Shown: positions 47,168-58,802 of the stretch, in pieces
How the letters are laid out: each line of letters begins with the position of its first letter
Numbering within the stretch: the first letter of the stretch is position 1
Assembly: GCA_018287875.1 (NCBI GenBank)
Contig: JAGVVL010000017.1
Span: 3,286,001-3,350,000, forward strand
Length of the DNA stretch: 64,000 nucleotides
Direction: 5' to 3'
Source: Nigrospora sphaerica
Taxonomy: Eukaryota > Ascomycota > Sordariomycetes > Amphisphaeriales > Apiosporaceae
Made by a program: the position numbers and the translations under genes
The notes under the pieces: model-generated
The model's input: only the letters and a program-made list of their open reading frames with translations
What the model was told of the DNA's origin: nothing
Databases searched by the model: none

Positions 47168-47303
47168 TGGCCGGCCGAGGAATCGAACCCCGGTCTCCTC
47201 TCGCCCTGGGTCCCCCATTCCAGGGAGCGGGAAATCGGACCCAGCTGATTTAAGGACTTATAATAGCTGCCCGAGAGACGTGTTGCCACTAAGCTAACCA
47301 GCC
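47168..47303 (-). ncRNA. tRNA-like Pol III unit with a long structured insert
   Basis: On the minus strand the ends form a seven-pair acceptor stem (GGCTGGT with GCCGGCC, wobbles allowed). An A box TTAGCTTAGTGGC is near the 5' end and a B box/T arm GGGGTTCGATTCC near the 3' end, and a T5 terminator follows at 47155-47159. Between the arms the anticodon region is expanded by about 60 nt holding strong pairing (GGGTCC with GGACCC, CTCTCG with CGAGAG). The D-stem pairs poorly and no loop with U33 and a clear anticodon can be placed. It could be a tRNA with a very long intron, a tRNA pseudogene, or a different Pol III RNA. Confidence 0.5.
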
Positions 47304-48368
47304 CTGGGTTTTCTATGAATTGTTAGGAGAAGATGAGGTAAAGAGAATTATCTTTTTTGCTGCTGCCTAGGAATCTGTTGGGTGCTGCCTAGGTACCGAG
47401 GTATCTACCCCTAAATATCCGCCTTTTGTTGTTCTGCCGGCAGCATAACCCTAGGGAATGCCTTGATAATGAAACGGAGTATTCAGCATCAAGTAGTTCG
47501 CCCCATAGGCCGTAAGATCTACCCGGAACCCAGGCTAAATCAACGGGGATGGGCCAGGAGTTAGTCACTATTACTATTTCCTCACTCCGGGCAGGATGCC
47601 ACTGATTCCCAGAAGCTACCCATTTCCACTTACCACGGCAACTTGAGCTTATCCCCCATATATCGAAGACTTGGGGAGAAACAAGCTACATTACGGCAAC
47701 CATCAACCGACCAACTTGTTGGCCATTCACGGGGCTTTCTGACAGGCAGCGCGCGAGACCACGGAGTTGGCCCGACAACATCGTAGCCAGGAACTGGCCC
47801 ACCTAATTCGCTGGCGTACAAAAAGCGCCAGAAAGTAGAAGACGGTTTTTGCTAGATTTGTGTGGAACGGAGAAAAAACGGCAGAGAAAAAAAATGAACG
47901 GTACTGAAGGAAAACACCTGGTCCGTCACTGCACACCGACCGGACAAGAAAAAAAGGCGGACGACAATCTTATGTGCCCACTTGCGAAGTTTCTTGGTCC
48001 CTTCAACAGAAGGCCGTAGAGAATCTTGACCAGATCAAAATCCCCGTAACATACCGTCCGGATCCAAAACCGGGGAACTGGTTCACCGAGTAAGTCCTGG
48101 CCACGGCACCGGAGCGAGACCTTCTTCTCCGAGCCAAACGTTACGAAGCGGCCGCGCAGTTTCCTAGCCTAGGAGAAAAGAATACCAGCAGCATAAGAAT
48201 TTGCTTAGGATGAAGGAGATTATTTTAACTTCGTAAGGATTGAATAGAAATTATCGTAGTATGGACAGGATGATAGTGGCATCAGTGGGCGTGAAAGCAT
48301 CGCTGTGATTAAAACTATCAGCGCACAAAGCAAAACGTGACGGGAGCAGCCGGCTCGTGGAAAACGGC
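47304..48368. other. Intergenic
   Basis: No gene seen in about 1.1 kb. Contains palindromic CCTAGG/GGTACC-type motifs near 47375-47400 that recur elsewhere in the window. Holds the 3' region of the GMC gene at its right end. Confidence 0.4.
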
Positions 48369-50427
48369 TCAGGCCTTGGCGTCCGCGAGGATGGCGTCGG
48401 AAATCTTCTCGGCGAGGGCGTAGACGACGCTCTGGGGTGGCCGGGGGCAGGAGGGCGAAGGCGGAGGCGTCGACGACGCGCAGGCCGTCGACGCCGATGA
48501 CGCGGGCGCGGGCGTCGACGACGGCCGTGGGGTCGTCGCGGCGGCCCATGCGGTTGGTGCACGAGGCGTGGTAGATGGTCATCATGGACTCGCGGATGCG
48601 GGCGGCGATCTGGGCGTCCGTCTCGTTCTCGAGGCCCGGGTACTTCTCGGCGCTGTTGGGCCGCTTGCTCAGGATCGCGTCGGTCGTGTAGAAGGCGCGC
48701 AGCTGCCGGTACACGGCCACGGCGGCCGCCATGTCGGCCGGGTCCGTCAGCCAGCCCGGGTCGATGCGCGGCGCCGTGAACACGCTCGTCGACTTGAGCG
48801 TCACCGAGCCGCGCGACAGCGGCGCCACCAGGATGCCCATCAGCGCCGAGTACTGCCGCCCGTCCTTGGGCTGGTCCAGGAACGGGATGGTGAACCGGCC
48901 GATGTAGCCCGCCACCGGCACGTACTCAAAGTACGGCCAGTCTTGTGGGTAGACGGCGTCGATGGCCGCCACCGTCTCGGGCGCCATGGTCGATTTCGAC
49001 GGCTGCCGCCCCCACGCCAGAATCTCGGCCACGTTGGATGTCAGGGGCCCCGCTTGGTTCGTCACGTAGTCCAGCACCGCCTTGGCCAGGACCAGGGGGT
49101 TGCCCAGGACATTGCTCAGCGTGTTAACGCCGCTGACCTCGTACGAGACGCCGAAAAGTGGCTGGTCGGTGAGGTTCTGGCCGACACCTTTAGCCGGGGA
49201 GAGAAATCAGCATGGCAGTTCCAAAACCGGGTTGACAAGGGCTGGTAGATTCTTACCGGGACGATCCGCGACAACCTTGATGCCCATCTTGGTGAGCTGG
49301 TCCTTGGGGCCTACGCCCGACAGCATGAGCAGCTGCGGCGAAAAGAAGGCGCCGGCCGACAGAATGACCTCCCGCTTGGCCTTGATGGTGAAGGGCAGCG
49401 CGCCCTGCACCTGGACGCCGGTGGCGCGCTTCTTGGCGTCGAAGAGGATCTTTTGGGCGCGCGTGCCCAGATACACCTTGAGCTTGTCCTGCAGCTTCTC
49501 GCGTTGGGCCCGGTAGACGAACTCGGCCGAGGTGGAGCGGACCTGCTCGCGGGTTTTGATGGTGGTCTGGGTGTAGTGCCAGCCGTTGAGCTCGCCCTCG
49601 TTGGTCTTCGTCGTCATCTGCATGCCCAGCGCCTCGAAGCCCTTGATGGCCCACGGCGCCCAGTCCGAGAGCCACTTGGAGTACGTGACCTGGAGCGGGC
49701 TGCCGGCCGTGTAGTCGGACGTCTTGTACGCGTCGGCGGGCCGGGCGTTGTTAGGATCGAAGCTCATGCTCTTTTGCATGTAAGGCAGGAAGTCGTCGAA
49801 GCGGTAGCTATCATCGCCGACGGCGTCGGCCCACATGTCGAGCGAGCCGCGAGTCGGCCGGTGGTAGACCATGAAGTTGAGGCCCGACGAGCCGCCGAGG
49901 CAGCGGCCCTGGGCGTAGTGCAGCGAGCGCCCGCCGGCCCCCGGTTGCGGCTCCGTCACGAGGCCCCAGTCGACAGTCGGGATCGAGTCCAGGGGGTTGC
50001 CACCCACGCCGATGATGTCGCCGAGCGGCGCCGGGCCGAGGACCGGCTTGCCGATCTCATAGGAGCCGCCTGCTTCGATCACCGCCACCGTATAGCCCTG
50101 AGCCGCCAAGCGGTATGCCACCGTGTTTCCACCCGTCCCGCCGCCAATCACCACATAGTCGTACTCGTCCGCCTCGCCCAGCACGCCTTCCAGTGACCCG
50201 ATACTGGTCTGGACGAGACCGCTGGTCAGAGTCTCCAGGGCACCCGTGATAGGGTTCAGGAACGAGGCTAGGCCGGGGTTGGGCGAGGTGGAAGGCCCCG
50301 TGATGGGCTCCAGTATGTCCGTGACGGGTTCCAATATAGATCCGAGGAGTGACGCGGGCGCTGCGAGGGTGCCAGGCAGGCCGAAGATACCGGCCGCCAC
50401 CAACAGGCGGTTCTGAGATGCTCGCAT
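48369..50427 (-). CDS. Secreted GMC-family FAD oxidoreductase, frame broken near its C-terminus
   Basis: Exons 49257-50427 and 48369-49187 join in phase (donor GTAAGAATC, acceptor GGCTAAAG). From the ATG at 50427 a signal peptide (about 1-23) precedes a Pro-rich leader, then the FAD motif YDYVVIGGGTGGNTVAYRLA, GRCLGGSSGLNFMVYHRP, and SAGAFFSPQLLMLSGVGP. The exon junction reads DRPG to VGQNLTDQP, a GMC signature. Near the end HASCTNRMG and GVDGLRVVDASAFALLPP are as expected, but the conserved GHPQSVVYALAEKI that should follow is only readable after shifting frame at about 48432-48446: two C-runs are each one C short. As written, the frame misses the second active-site His and runs on to 48220. 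With the two bases the protein would be about 663 aa. The substrate (alcohol, sugar or choline type) is not decidable. Confidence 0.8.
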
Positions 50428-52077
50428 AGTGATTTCACTTGGACCCCCCGATGCAGGGCAAAAGGGTGTGAGAGGCGCCGACAAGGCGCACTTCCGAGGA
50501 GATGGGTGGGAAGTCGCCCATTTTGCTTCCTCCGGTCATTTGCCGAGCAGCCTGGCAGCTCGTGTTATACGAAACCGCCGGTTTGGGCCTGCTGATCTGG
50601 GCGGCTGACCCGCAGCGCTGAGGGGGCCGTCACGATGCTAATCTCTCTAGCCCAGTGACCCCGTCGGCCTGCAGCCAGCGGCACGCAAGGGAGTATAAGC
50701 CGACTCCGCCTAGCGGCCGGCTAAGCCCGAGCAGGCGAACGCCATCCCGCCCATCTGGGATGCCGGGATAGTGGGCCGGTGGAGAGGCGAGCTGGCGACG
50801 CAGGCCGTAGCCAAAAAGAGTATGAATCGACAGAAAGCAGGGTGTTCGTGGTGAGTCGGCCGCCCGGGGGCTGCCGTCGTCATTTCCCAGGCTGGAGCCA
50901 TCAGGGGAAGCCTCCGTCCTTACTATCAACGAGCAACGCCTGCCATACGTAACCCTTGCAGCCCTAGCATTTGCTACTAAGGAGCGCCTGGCGATAGGCG
51001 CAGCTATTCTGGGAGGCCACAGGGCAGATCAACATGTCGTGGTAGCTGCTCCAACGCTTCAATCACGCCCCTGCCTTCATCACATGGCGGCCAACGCGGT
51101 CGAGTCGGCTCGCAATGGTGACCAAACCTGTACATTTAGCCGCGGGAGCGGGCGGAGCGGAGAACGGCCGCAGCTATAAGAACGAATGGGGACTTTCTTG
51201 GAACAAGCCAGTCGATAGCGCATCTTGGCTGCGTATAAGTTTAGGCGAGACAGATCGGTACGACGGTGATCGTGCAACCACGATGTACCAAAGATTCTTT
51301 TTGTCTGGATCCATGTGTTCCTGCCATCCGTCCTTCGAATTGCTACCGGCATCCACACGGCGAGAGCTCCGAGTTCCACTCAGCCTTCACGTCCTGGCCG
51401 GAGCGCGCGACGGGGGGACAAAAAAAGGCCTCAGCTAACACTCTTCTAGCGTAGCTCTCGTAGAGCTGCTGGGGCTTTTTTTTAGCCACCCTCCCCCCCC
51501 CCTCAGCGCACAAGAACTAGAGGGGGACGGGGTTCGCCCAATGACCCGACCGTTGGATTCGACACTGCCGCGGCTGGAGAGCGGTAGGGGACGACAGGGA
51601 ATGACAGGAGTCAACCCCAGGCTCTCCTTGTCTGCGAGTCATGGCCGAGAGCCCCCAAGCGGGGCAGTCGTGGGGCGTGTAAATACACAGCAATGTCGTG
51701 CGTGAGTTGCTTGTAGGAGCGGACAGACAAAACTGCGGGCCTTCGTGTTCGTGCACGAGGACACTCCGGGATCAGCGTTGAAGAAAACCTAGAACTACGG
51801 CCAGAAACCCGGTCTGCTTCGCCGTCGCGGCTCCATTCTCTGGGACTCGCAGGGTCTCTGCCGTGTCGACATGGGGTCGTATGAAAGGCCCAATGTTCAC
51901 AACAAGGAGTGCGGGAGGCGAGGAAACAAGGCCCACGGGATTGCGCGTTGAAACCGCGTTTGTCCCATGGCCGACTATTGTACTTATGCCGGAACGGCGG
52001 CACGAAGACCACCGTTCCGCGTCCGCGATGTTCTGGAAAATTCATGTTTTTAGACTTGATCCCCGCTGCGTGACGGG
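50428..52077. other. Intergenic with homopolymer runs
   Basis: No supported gene in about 1.65 kb between divergent genes (GMC on minus, CFEM receptor on plus). Runs of T (about 51476-51484) and C (about 51492-51502) lie in the middle. Expected to hold both promoters. Confidence 0.45.
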
Positions 52078-53934
52078 ATGCTATCCGCGTTGCTCTCCAT
52101 GTGGGCGCTGCTGGGCCTGTTCCTCGGCGCCAGCGCCCAAATGTTGCCTGGAACCGATATCGCGAGTCTCGACCTGACGGCTCTGCCGACCTGCGGTGTA
52201 AGTTTTGCTGGTGGCGCACGAAAGTCGGAGTATGGGATCTCCAGCTAACGGATGACGGTTTGGTTAGTTTACCTGCATCGTGACAGTGGTTGCTGAGTCC
52301 TCTTGCGACCTTACCGACTTCGCTTGTATCTGCAGCAATGCGGCCTTGGCTGAGGAGATTCAGTCCTGCTTCCAGGATGAGTGCCCAGTACGGGATGCCC
52401 TGAGTACGCACGCCTGTTCCTCACCTACGCCGGCAAATCCCACGAGGCGGAGCCACTGTATCGCCCGACCGACCGCTGACGCATTCGTCTCACACAGAAA
52501 GCGCACGTTTCTCAGCCGACATGTGCCACATGGAGCCACACAACCGATCGACGGCCGGCTGGCTGATACCGCTTGTTTGTGTCTCTGTCGGCGCGGTCAG
52601 CTACGTGCTCCGGCTAGCTTCGAGACGCTATGTCGTAGGGTCCATCGACACGAGCGACATCCTGCTGGGAATCTGCGTGGTAGGTTGTGGGCTGGGTCAT
52701 CGTGTGGCCAAGGAGGTGCTGACAAGCACAACCAGATCCTCACCGCGCCCTTTGTCTACAGCGGCTTCAAAATGACAGAGCTAGGCTGGGGCCAGGACGT
52801 ATGGAACATTCCAGCCGATAACGTCACGCCAATCTTGCTGGTGAGTACTCCTCCAGGTGTGCAGTCCTGGCAGCCGTCCTGATGTGCATTCTCTGTCACC
52901 GCAGTTTTTCTGGATCAACGAGCTTCTCTACCTCCTCGTGCTGCCGCTTGCCCGCATCGCCCTGCTGCTTTTTTACCTGCGCATATTCTCGGGGCCGACG
53001 ACCCAACGCGTTATATATGGCTTGATCGGGCTCAATGTGGCCTACGGGATAGGGTTCGAGCTGGCGGCAGTTTTCCAGTGTACGCCCGTTGAGGGTGCGT
53101 GGCGCTTCTGGGATGGCCAGTTCCCCACGAAATGCGGCGACATGCACCTGCTGGCCTGGCTGGCGGCAGCCTTCAATATCGCGCTCGACGTGGCTGTATT
53201 GGCGCTGCCCATCTTGGGGCTTTTCGGGCTGAGAATGTCATGGCGGAAGAAGCTACAGATTATGGCCATGTTCAGTGTCGGGTTCTTGTACGTGGTCCTT
53301 CAATGTCGACTTTTTCCCGTGAGCATGGATACTAACGCCGCTTAGTATCACGGTCGTGTCGATTCTCCGTCTCAAGTCGCTCGTCATCTTCGCCGAGTCC
53401 ATCAACCTGACGTACGACTACGTCGAGGCAGCCTGCTTCTCGGAAATAGAAGCATGTATAAGCATCACTTGCGTGTGCTTGCCGGCTGTGCGGGCGCTAC
53501 TCAGCAAGTTGTTTCCGGCCCTATTCCTCAGCACACACCGCTCGCAGAAACCCCAGGACGTCGAGCGTGGCAATGGCGGAGGTAACAAGAATCACACGAA
53601 CGCTCCCGAGGCGGCGTCCTCGGCAGGAGCCTCACATCGCGGCAACGGCGCCACCAGTAGTCGTTCCCAGTCGCATTCGGCGACGCCGTGGTCGCGGAAC
53701 GACACCCCGCATTCCGCATCCAAGGTGGAGTTACTCGATCTTGAGACTCTGACGCCCGTGCAGAGCGCGCAGAGTCGACAGACCAGGACGGGAGAGGAGG
53801 AGGAGATCAAGTTCGAGGGTGGCTGGGTAGAGCCGCCAACACCCAGTCAAATGGCAAGCTTGATTAGGAGATCACCAGTAGATGAGAGCCTGGGAAGGAG
53901 GACACCAGCAGATCAAATCGGGAACGCACTGTGA
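52078..53934 (+). CDS. CFEM-domain Pth11-like G-protein-coupled receptor
   Basis: Six exons (52078-52197, 52268-52403, 52498-52679, 52736-52840, 52905-53287, 53346-53934) join in phase to 504 aa. A signal peptide (about 1-20) leads into a CFEM domain with eight cysteines in family order: LPTCGFTC, ESSCDLTDFACICSN, QSCFQDEC, and FSADMC. Then come seven hydrophobic segments of the fungal rhodopsin-like (Pth11) fold, starting WLIPLVCVSVGAVSYVLRLA and including LLYLLVLPLARIALLLFYLR and VAVLALPILGLFGL. The charged cytosolic tail of about 150 residues is rich in Ser, Thr, Glu and Arg. Such receptors act at the plasma membrane upstream of G-protein and cAMP signalling; in plant pathogens Pth11 senses surfaces. 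The ligand is unknown. The gene is intact. Confidence 0.92.
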
Positions 53935-54569
53935 AGCCCCGTAAAGCGATCAATGAATTAATGATACTTAAGTAATTGATTGCCTCACGAAGAAGCGCGT
54001 GACCTGAAGCCGAAAGAAGCATTCAAATACTTGGTACCCAGAGCTGGTAACGGAGATGGGACGGGAAGAGGAGGTAATGGATGATAATACACTATGGGAT
54101 GGGGGTGATAAATCAGCCATTTCTAGCTGGCTCCGAAGTCACCTTGGTGGGGTACGTACCCGGTGCCTGCCCAAAGGGAGTAATACTACAAGCAGAGCTA
54201 GTCGCCTCCGACGAGTAGGTACCCAAGTACCCAGCTCGCCAGTATCCCGTACGGATAGGAAGTACTCACGGCCTTGGGAATATACCCCGATCTCTTTGGG
54301 GCCAGAGATGTTCCTTTCTTTTCGACAAGTCGCCCGTATTTATGCGAGAAAGACCCTCGGATCCGACACGGTCACTACATCGGCACCGAGATCTGGATGG
54401 GGCTTTGACGTCTTGGAGGCGCCCCAGGCCCACCCGTCAACCCGTCGCTCCCTGGCTGTTCAGGTTACATCGGCGCATTCTGCGATTTCGGGGCATTTCC
54501 AAAGCCATCCTACCCCATCCCATCCCGCTCGCGACCGACTGCATCAGCCTCGCGCCGCCCACGCCCATC
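53935..54569. other. Intergenic with repeated GGTACC-type motifs
   Basis: No gene supported. Several GGTACCC/GTACCCAG motifs recur at about 54033-54232. A plus-strand frame enters the next gene from 54342, but the natural start is the ATG at 54570. Confidence 0.45.
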
Positions 54570-55502
54570 ATGTCGGAATACTGGAAGTCGACCCCGCGAT
54601 ACTGGTGCAAGCACTGCAGCGTCTACGTGCGCGACACCAAACTCGAGCGCCAGAACCATGAAGCGACCGGCAAGCACCAGGGCGCCATCAAGCGCTTCCT
54701 GCGCGACCTGCACCGCGGCCACGAGAACGAGCAGCGCGAAAAGGAGCGCGTCAAGCGCGAGATCGACCGCCTGAACGGCGTCGTCGGCTCCTCCTCCTCA
54801 TCTTCGACACCCGCCTCGGCGACCGGCAGCTCCGCGTCCGCCTCGAAACCCCCCGCCGCCGCCTCAGCCGCCGCCACCGCGGCCCAGCGCCAGCAGCAGT
54901 GGGAGCAGCTGGCCGAGATGGGCATCGAGGTGCCGACGGAGCTGCGCGGCGACATGGCCATGGCGAGCGAGTGGACCGTGACCAAGACGCGCGTCATCGA
55001 GGAGACACCCACGACGGACGAGCAAGGCAACCCGCGGGTCGACGCCCTCGCCACGGGTGTGCGCAAGCGCCCGAAGCGCGAGGGCGAGGAGGAGGAGGAG
55101 GAGGCCGTCAGTGGCCTCTTCAAGAAGCCCCGTGTCTGGGGCCGCGGCCCCAAGCACGCTGTCGTGCCCGACGAAGAGCTCGACGCCCTGCTGAGCGGGC
55201 CCCTCGTGCCCAAGGCGCCGCCGGTCAAGGAGGAGGACACCAAAGACGATGGAGGGAAGGAGAAAGAAGAAGACGCGGTCAAGAAGGAGGAGGATGCGCC
55301 GTCACCAAAGGCCGAGGATGAAGCCCCGCCGCTGAAGCAGGAGCCCGAGGACGAGGGCCAGGGCATACCGGATACTGTCAAGGCGGAGGCGGAGCCTGGT
55401 GCCGCTGAGCATGTCAAGGCCGAGCCGAGTGCAGATGCGGGCGTCGATATGCCGGCAGTTGTCTTCAAGAAACGGAAACCAAAGAACGTGCGCCAGAAAT
55501 GA
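54570..55502 (+). CDS. U1-type zinc-finger protein, WBP4/FBP21-like splicing factor
   Basis: A single exon of 310 aa. The N-terminus MSEYWKSTPRYWCKHCSVYV with two later histidines (RQNHEATGKHQG) is the U1-C/matrin-type C2H2 zinc finger found in WBP4 (FBP21) and its fungal relatives, which sit in the spliceosome. A basic helix (NEQREKERVKREIDRLNGVV) follows, then a Ser/Ala linker. A conserved patch is EWTVTKTRVIEETPTTDEQG. The C-terminal part is KEE/EPEDE-rich with lysine clusters (KRKPKNVRQK) fitting nuclear localisation. No WW domain is present, unlike the animal protein. The ATG at 54570 is chosen because the finger begins right after it; an upstream ATG would add 76 aa of unrelated sequence. 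Confidence 0.88.
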   Translation: MSEYWKSTPRYWCKHCSVYVRDTKLERQNHEATGKHQGAIKRFLRDLHRGHENEQREKERVKREIDRLNGVVGSSSSSSTPASATGSSASASKPPAAASAAATAAQRQQQWEQLAEMGIEVPTELRGDMAMASEWTVTKTRVIEETPTTDEQGNPRVDALATGVRKRPKREGEEEEEEAVSGLFKKPRVWGRGPKHAVVPDEELDALLSGPLVPKAPPVKEEDTKDDGGKEKEEDAVKKEEDAPSPKAEDEAPPLKQEPEDEGQGIPDTVKAEAEPGAAEHVKAEPSADAGVDMPAVVFKKRKPKNVRQK

Positions 55503-56217
55503 TGACTGGTCGTCTGGGCAGGAGCTGAGCGTCTTTCCTCAAGGCCCTCTACTCAATACAGAAGCCCTGTTGGTAATACGTAACCGCCCACACGTATGCC
55601 GCCCCGTAGGCTTTTCTTCTAAATGATACCCGTTGGTTCTGTTAGCTGCACTTCAATGGCTCCCTGCACTTGGGCCACTGGCAGTGCCTCTCACCTGCTG
55701 AAGGAACCCTCCTTGTGTTATCGGCATGAATAGCGAATTGACCTTGGATCCTTACGTTCTGTGGTGTACAATCGACTCTACTGGATAAGCCACGACAGCT
55801 CTCCCTCCCCCATGAACATGTTTTTCTCAATTCGATCCCTATTTTTGGCTTTCAGTTTTCTTGCATGTGACTGGACTCGTGTGTATTCTACTGCCTCCAG
55901 TGCTTCAATCAACAGAGTTCACTCCTGGTCTCCTCGGGCGATTTCAGCAGCACATCACCACGTCGATAAGCTGGTTTTAATGTGGTCACAATCATGAGAC
56001 CTCTCTGTTCATTTCGATTAGTTTATTGGTAGTCATTATAGGAGATTCGCTCAATCGAACGTGGATCGTACGTGGATACTACAAACGAAAGACTGGAAAT
56101 ACCGATTGCAGATAGGAAACAGTGTCCCGAAAACCGATGCTCCGACTTCCTGCCGACCTAAAGATCCATAAGCTAAAAGAACTGACGTCTTAGAAAACGC
56201 AGCCCCGAGAAAAAGCC
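55503..56217. other. Convergent intergenic region
   Basis: Between the 3' ends of the zinc-finger gene and the ankyrin gene. No gene seen. Confidence 0.5.
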
Positions 56218-58802
56218 TCAAGTCCATTCAGGCGGCGCCCTCTTGTCTTCCGGGTGCCGTCTGACCGTCTCGACCGGTATCAATCTGGACGGCCGTGTCG
56301 TCTTGCCCTTGCCTACCAGCGGCACCACTTTCCCTCGCATAGCCCTTTTGATCTCCGTCAATCTGATGTAATAGTCCAGGGATGCCTCGTCCGGAACTCT
56401 CTGGTCCTCCTCCATGATGACATACTCGGCTTTGGCACCACCACTCCAGCACCTCGTCGCCTCCTCTGCTTGCTCCGCGGACACCGGGGGGCCGATCTTG
56501 GGTTAATCCGTGAAGCGACCCACGAGAAGCCAGTGTGTAATGGTTGCCGATGCCCTCGCTGCGACCAAAGCGGATCGATACTGGCCATCGGGTGTTTGGT
56601 AGCATAGTGATGCGCCTCTGCGGACAAGGAACTTGACCGACGCCATGATGCCCAAGGTGGCCACCAATATTAGAGCCGATCCGTCGGAAGAGCCTTCATG
56701 GTCAATGGCCGCGCCGAGTTCGAGCAGGTTTCCCATGGCTTCAATGTCCCCAGCTAGGGCGTTTCGGCAAAGCGGACTTGACGTATGATCCGGGTACAAG
56801 TTCATAATGCGGCGGAGGTCATGTTTCCCCAGTTTGCGCAAGTACTTTTTGAATCTCCTCCAACGAAGGAAACAGCAGGAATCCGACGCAAACGCGGCCC
56901 ATGGAATCGGTTGGGTCTCGTCCAATGCCATTTTCTGATCGAGAATGAAGGTAATGAACTCTGGATTGAGCATGGCGATATGAATCGGTGACAATGTCCC
57001 ATCATTCGACGCATGAGGGGAAATGCCACTCTTGAAAAGCATGGAAAATACCTCCAGGCGCGATTCCAAAACCGCAAAATTCAACGCCGACCGGCCAAGG
57101 AGATCCCTTTTCGTACAGTCAGCACCTCTAATTTGCAGGAAAACCACAACATAAAGCGGTAGACTTTCGCAAGCGATCAGTATTGGCGTTCTTCCTGCGT
57201 AGTCAGGATATTCCCACATCAAAGTTGAACAAAACTTGGCATCAGCCATGCGGGTTTTCCAGTCGCCGGTGAAGAGGGGAATGATGGCTGAAGGCGGGCA
57301 AGGTTCATCGCATGGCAAGGCTTCGGCAATGAAATCGGCCAGCAGGTTGGCTGTTGCAGTGCTATTGGCTTCTGACGCTGTCTCGTGGGCATCTGTGAGC
57401 ACACTGATCCCGCCCAAGTGAGAGACTACATCAGATGCTGTTGCAGGGGAACTCCCGTTTGCCACCCTGTATTCTATGTCAGTACAAAGCATCTCTTAGG
57501 GATTATGATCCAAATAACATACCTATTCGTGCAGAGAAAGGTCTTCATAGCTTTTAACAGCGCCCACAGTCTTCCGTCGTCGTTTGACTGGGCCGCGCAT
57601 TGGAGAAGGGTCCCTGGAGGATATTTCCACCCTGTTGGATGTACCTTTCAAGAATCATGTCGGTAATTATCGGGTCGCCAGCGTTCTGCCTCAGCAGCCA
57701 TATCTCAATAACTGTCCAGCACCCGTGGCGACGACAGCTGCTCTTTGTCACCGAAGCACCCGTTGCAAGAAGCCATTTCACGATGGCATGTGATCGGTCC
57801 TGCCACAAAGCTTCGATGAGGAAAGAACAACCTCCACAGAATAGATCGCTATCTAGTGGGCAACCAAGCTGGTGTAGACGCTTGCACAGGTCAAGGTCCT
57901 TCGTGACCACTGCTTTTCCAAACGCTGCCGAAAGTTTGCGCTTCAGATACGTGGGCGGGGGAGATCGCGCACCAGCCCTGGCAAATGAATCTGGAAAGGC
58001 TTGATTGAGCCGATCAGAGACCTCGGGGCGGTTTGTAAAATACGCCAGTTCTGTAGGGGTAATCCCATCTCGGTCTTGCTTGAGCAGAGCCCCCAGCTCC
58101 ATCAGTGTCTCGGCAGTCGAAGCACTTTCGAGCACTGCAACATGCAATGCTGTGTACCCAAGCGGTGAACTAGCGATATTAATATCAAAGCCTAGCTGGT
58201 GCAGGTATCTTATAACATCGCTGTGACCACCTTTTTCTGTGAGGTTCACGACATCCCATGTCATCTCCGGGGTGCTGTTGAACTTTTATGTCACCGTTTT
58301 CAAGGAGGAACTTCATGCACCTGAGGTGGCCGTACAGAGCACTGATGTGAAGACCATTCAGAGCGTTCCAAGCTGTACTGTTGTGAAAAATAGTGCATGT
58401 TGAGTACCAGTAAGCGTGACCGGGAAGACTGAGAATCGCATGGATCTCTTGCAGGACATAGGTGTAGCCGGACATCAAGGCTGCATGGATTGCACTGATC
58501 CCGTCGACATCTGCAGCCTCTGGGTCAGCCCCGTGTCTCAGTAGGCTGACGGCCACAGCGGGGTTCTTTTGCAGCAGGTGGTGGACGAGTGCTGGGGTAT
58601 GTCCATGGCGAGGGCGTCGGCGCAGACCCGAATCTGCGCCGCGACGAAGAAGCTCTTCAGCCAACCAAGGCGAGCGGGCGCGGTGAATAAGCTCACACTC
58701 GTCACGAGCTGAACCAGTCGGTTTCCAAACCCTAGCGAGACAGGAGTCGAAGGCTAGTTGGACACATCTCTTGTATGGTTCTGATACTGATAAGCCCTTG
58801 TA
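56218..58802 (-). pseudogene. Ankyrin-repeat gene with frameshifts and a premature stop
   Basis: Continuous ankyrin coding sequence on the minus strand, with one clean intron (57467-57522, donor GTATGTTAT, acceptor AATACAG) joining AMKTFLCTNR to VANGSSPATASDVV. At least eight ankyrin-like units are visible (for example GYTALHVAVLESASTAETLM and GRSALNFAVLESRLEVFSML). Breaks are: an AAAA run at 58284-58287 that must be AAA to read GDIKFNSTPEMTWDVVNL; a GGG run (plus-strand CCC at 57612-57614) that must be GGGG to read ILQGTLLQCAAQSNDDGR; and TAA at 56503-56505 after VGRFTD, where CAA is expected, followed in the same frame by about 95 more codons (PKIGPPVSAEQAEEATRCW) of coding-like sequence. 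No ATG opens the 5' end: the frame begins at an acceptor-like AG at 58803, and an in-frame TGA lies just beyond. The first exon was not found. Confidence 0.7.

Noticed and set aside
54342..54569. Upstream extension of the U1-type zinc-finger protein by 76 codons
   Set aside because: The extension has no conserved features, and the zinc finger begins immediately after the internal ATG at 54570, as in relatives.
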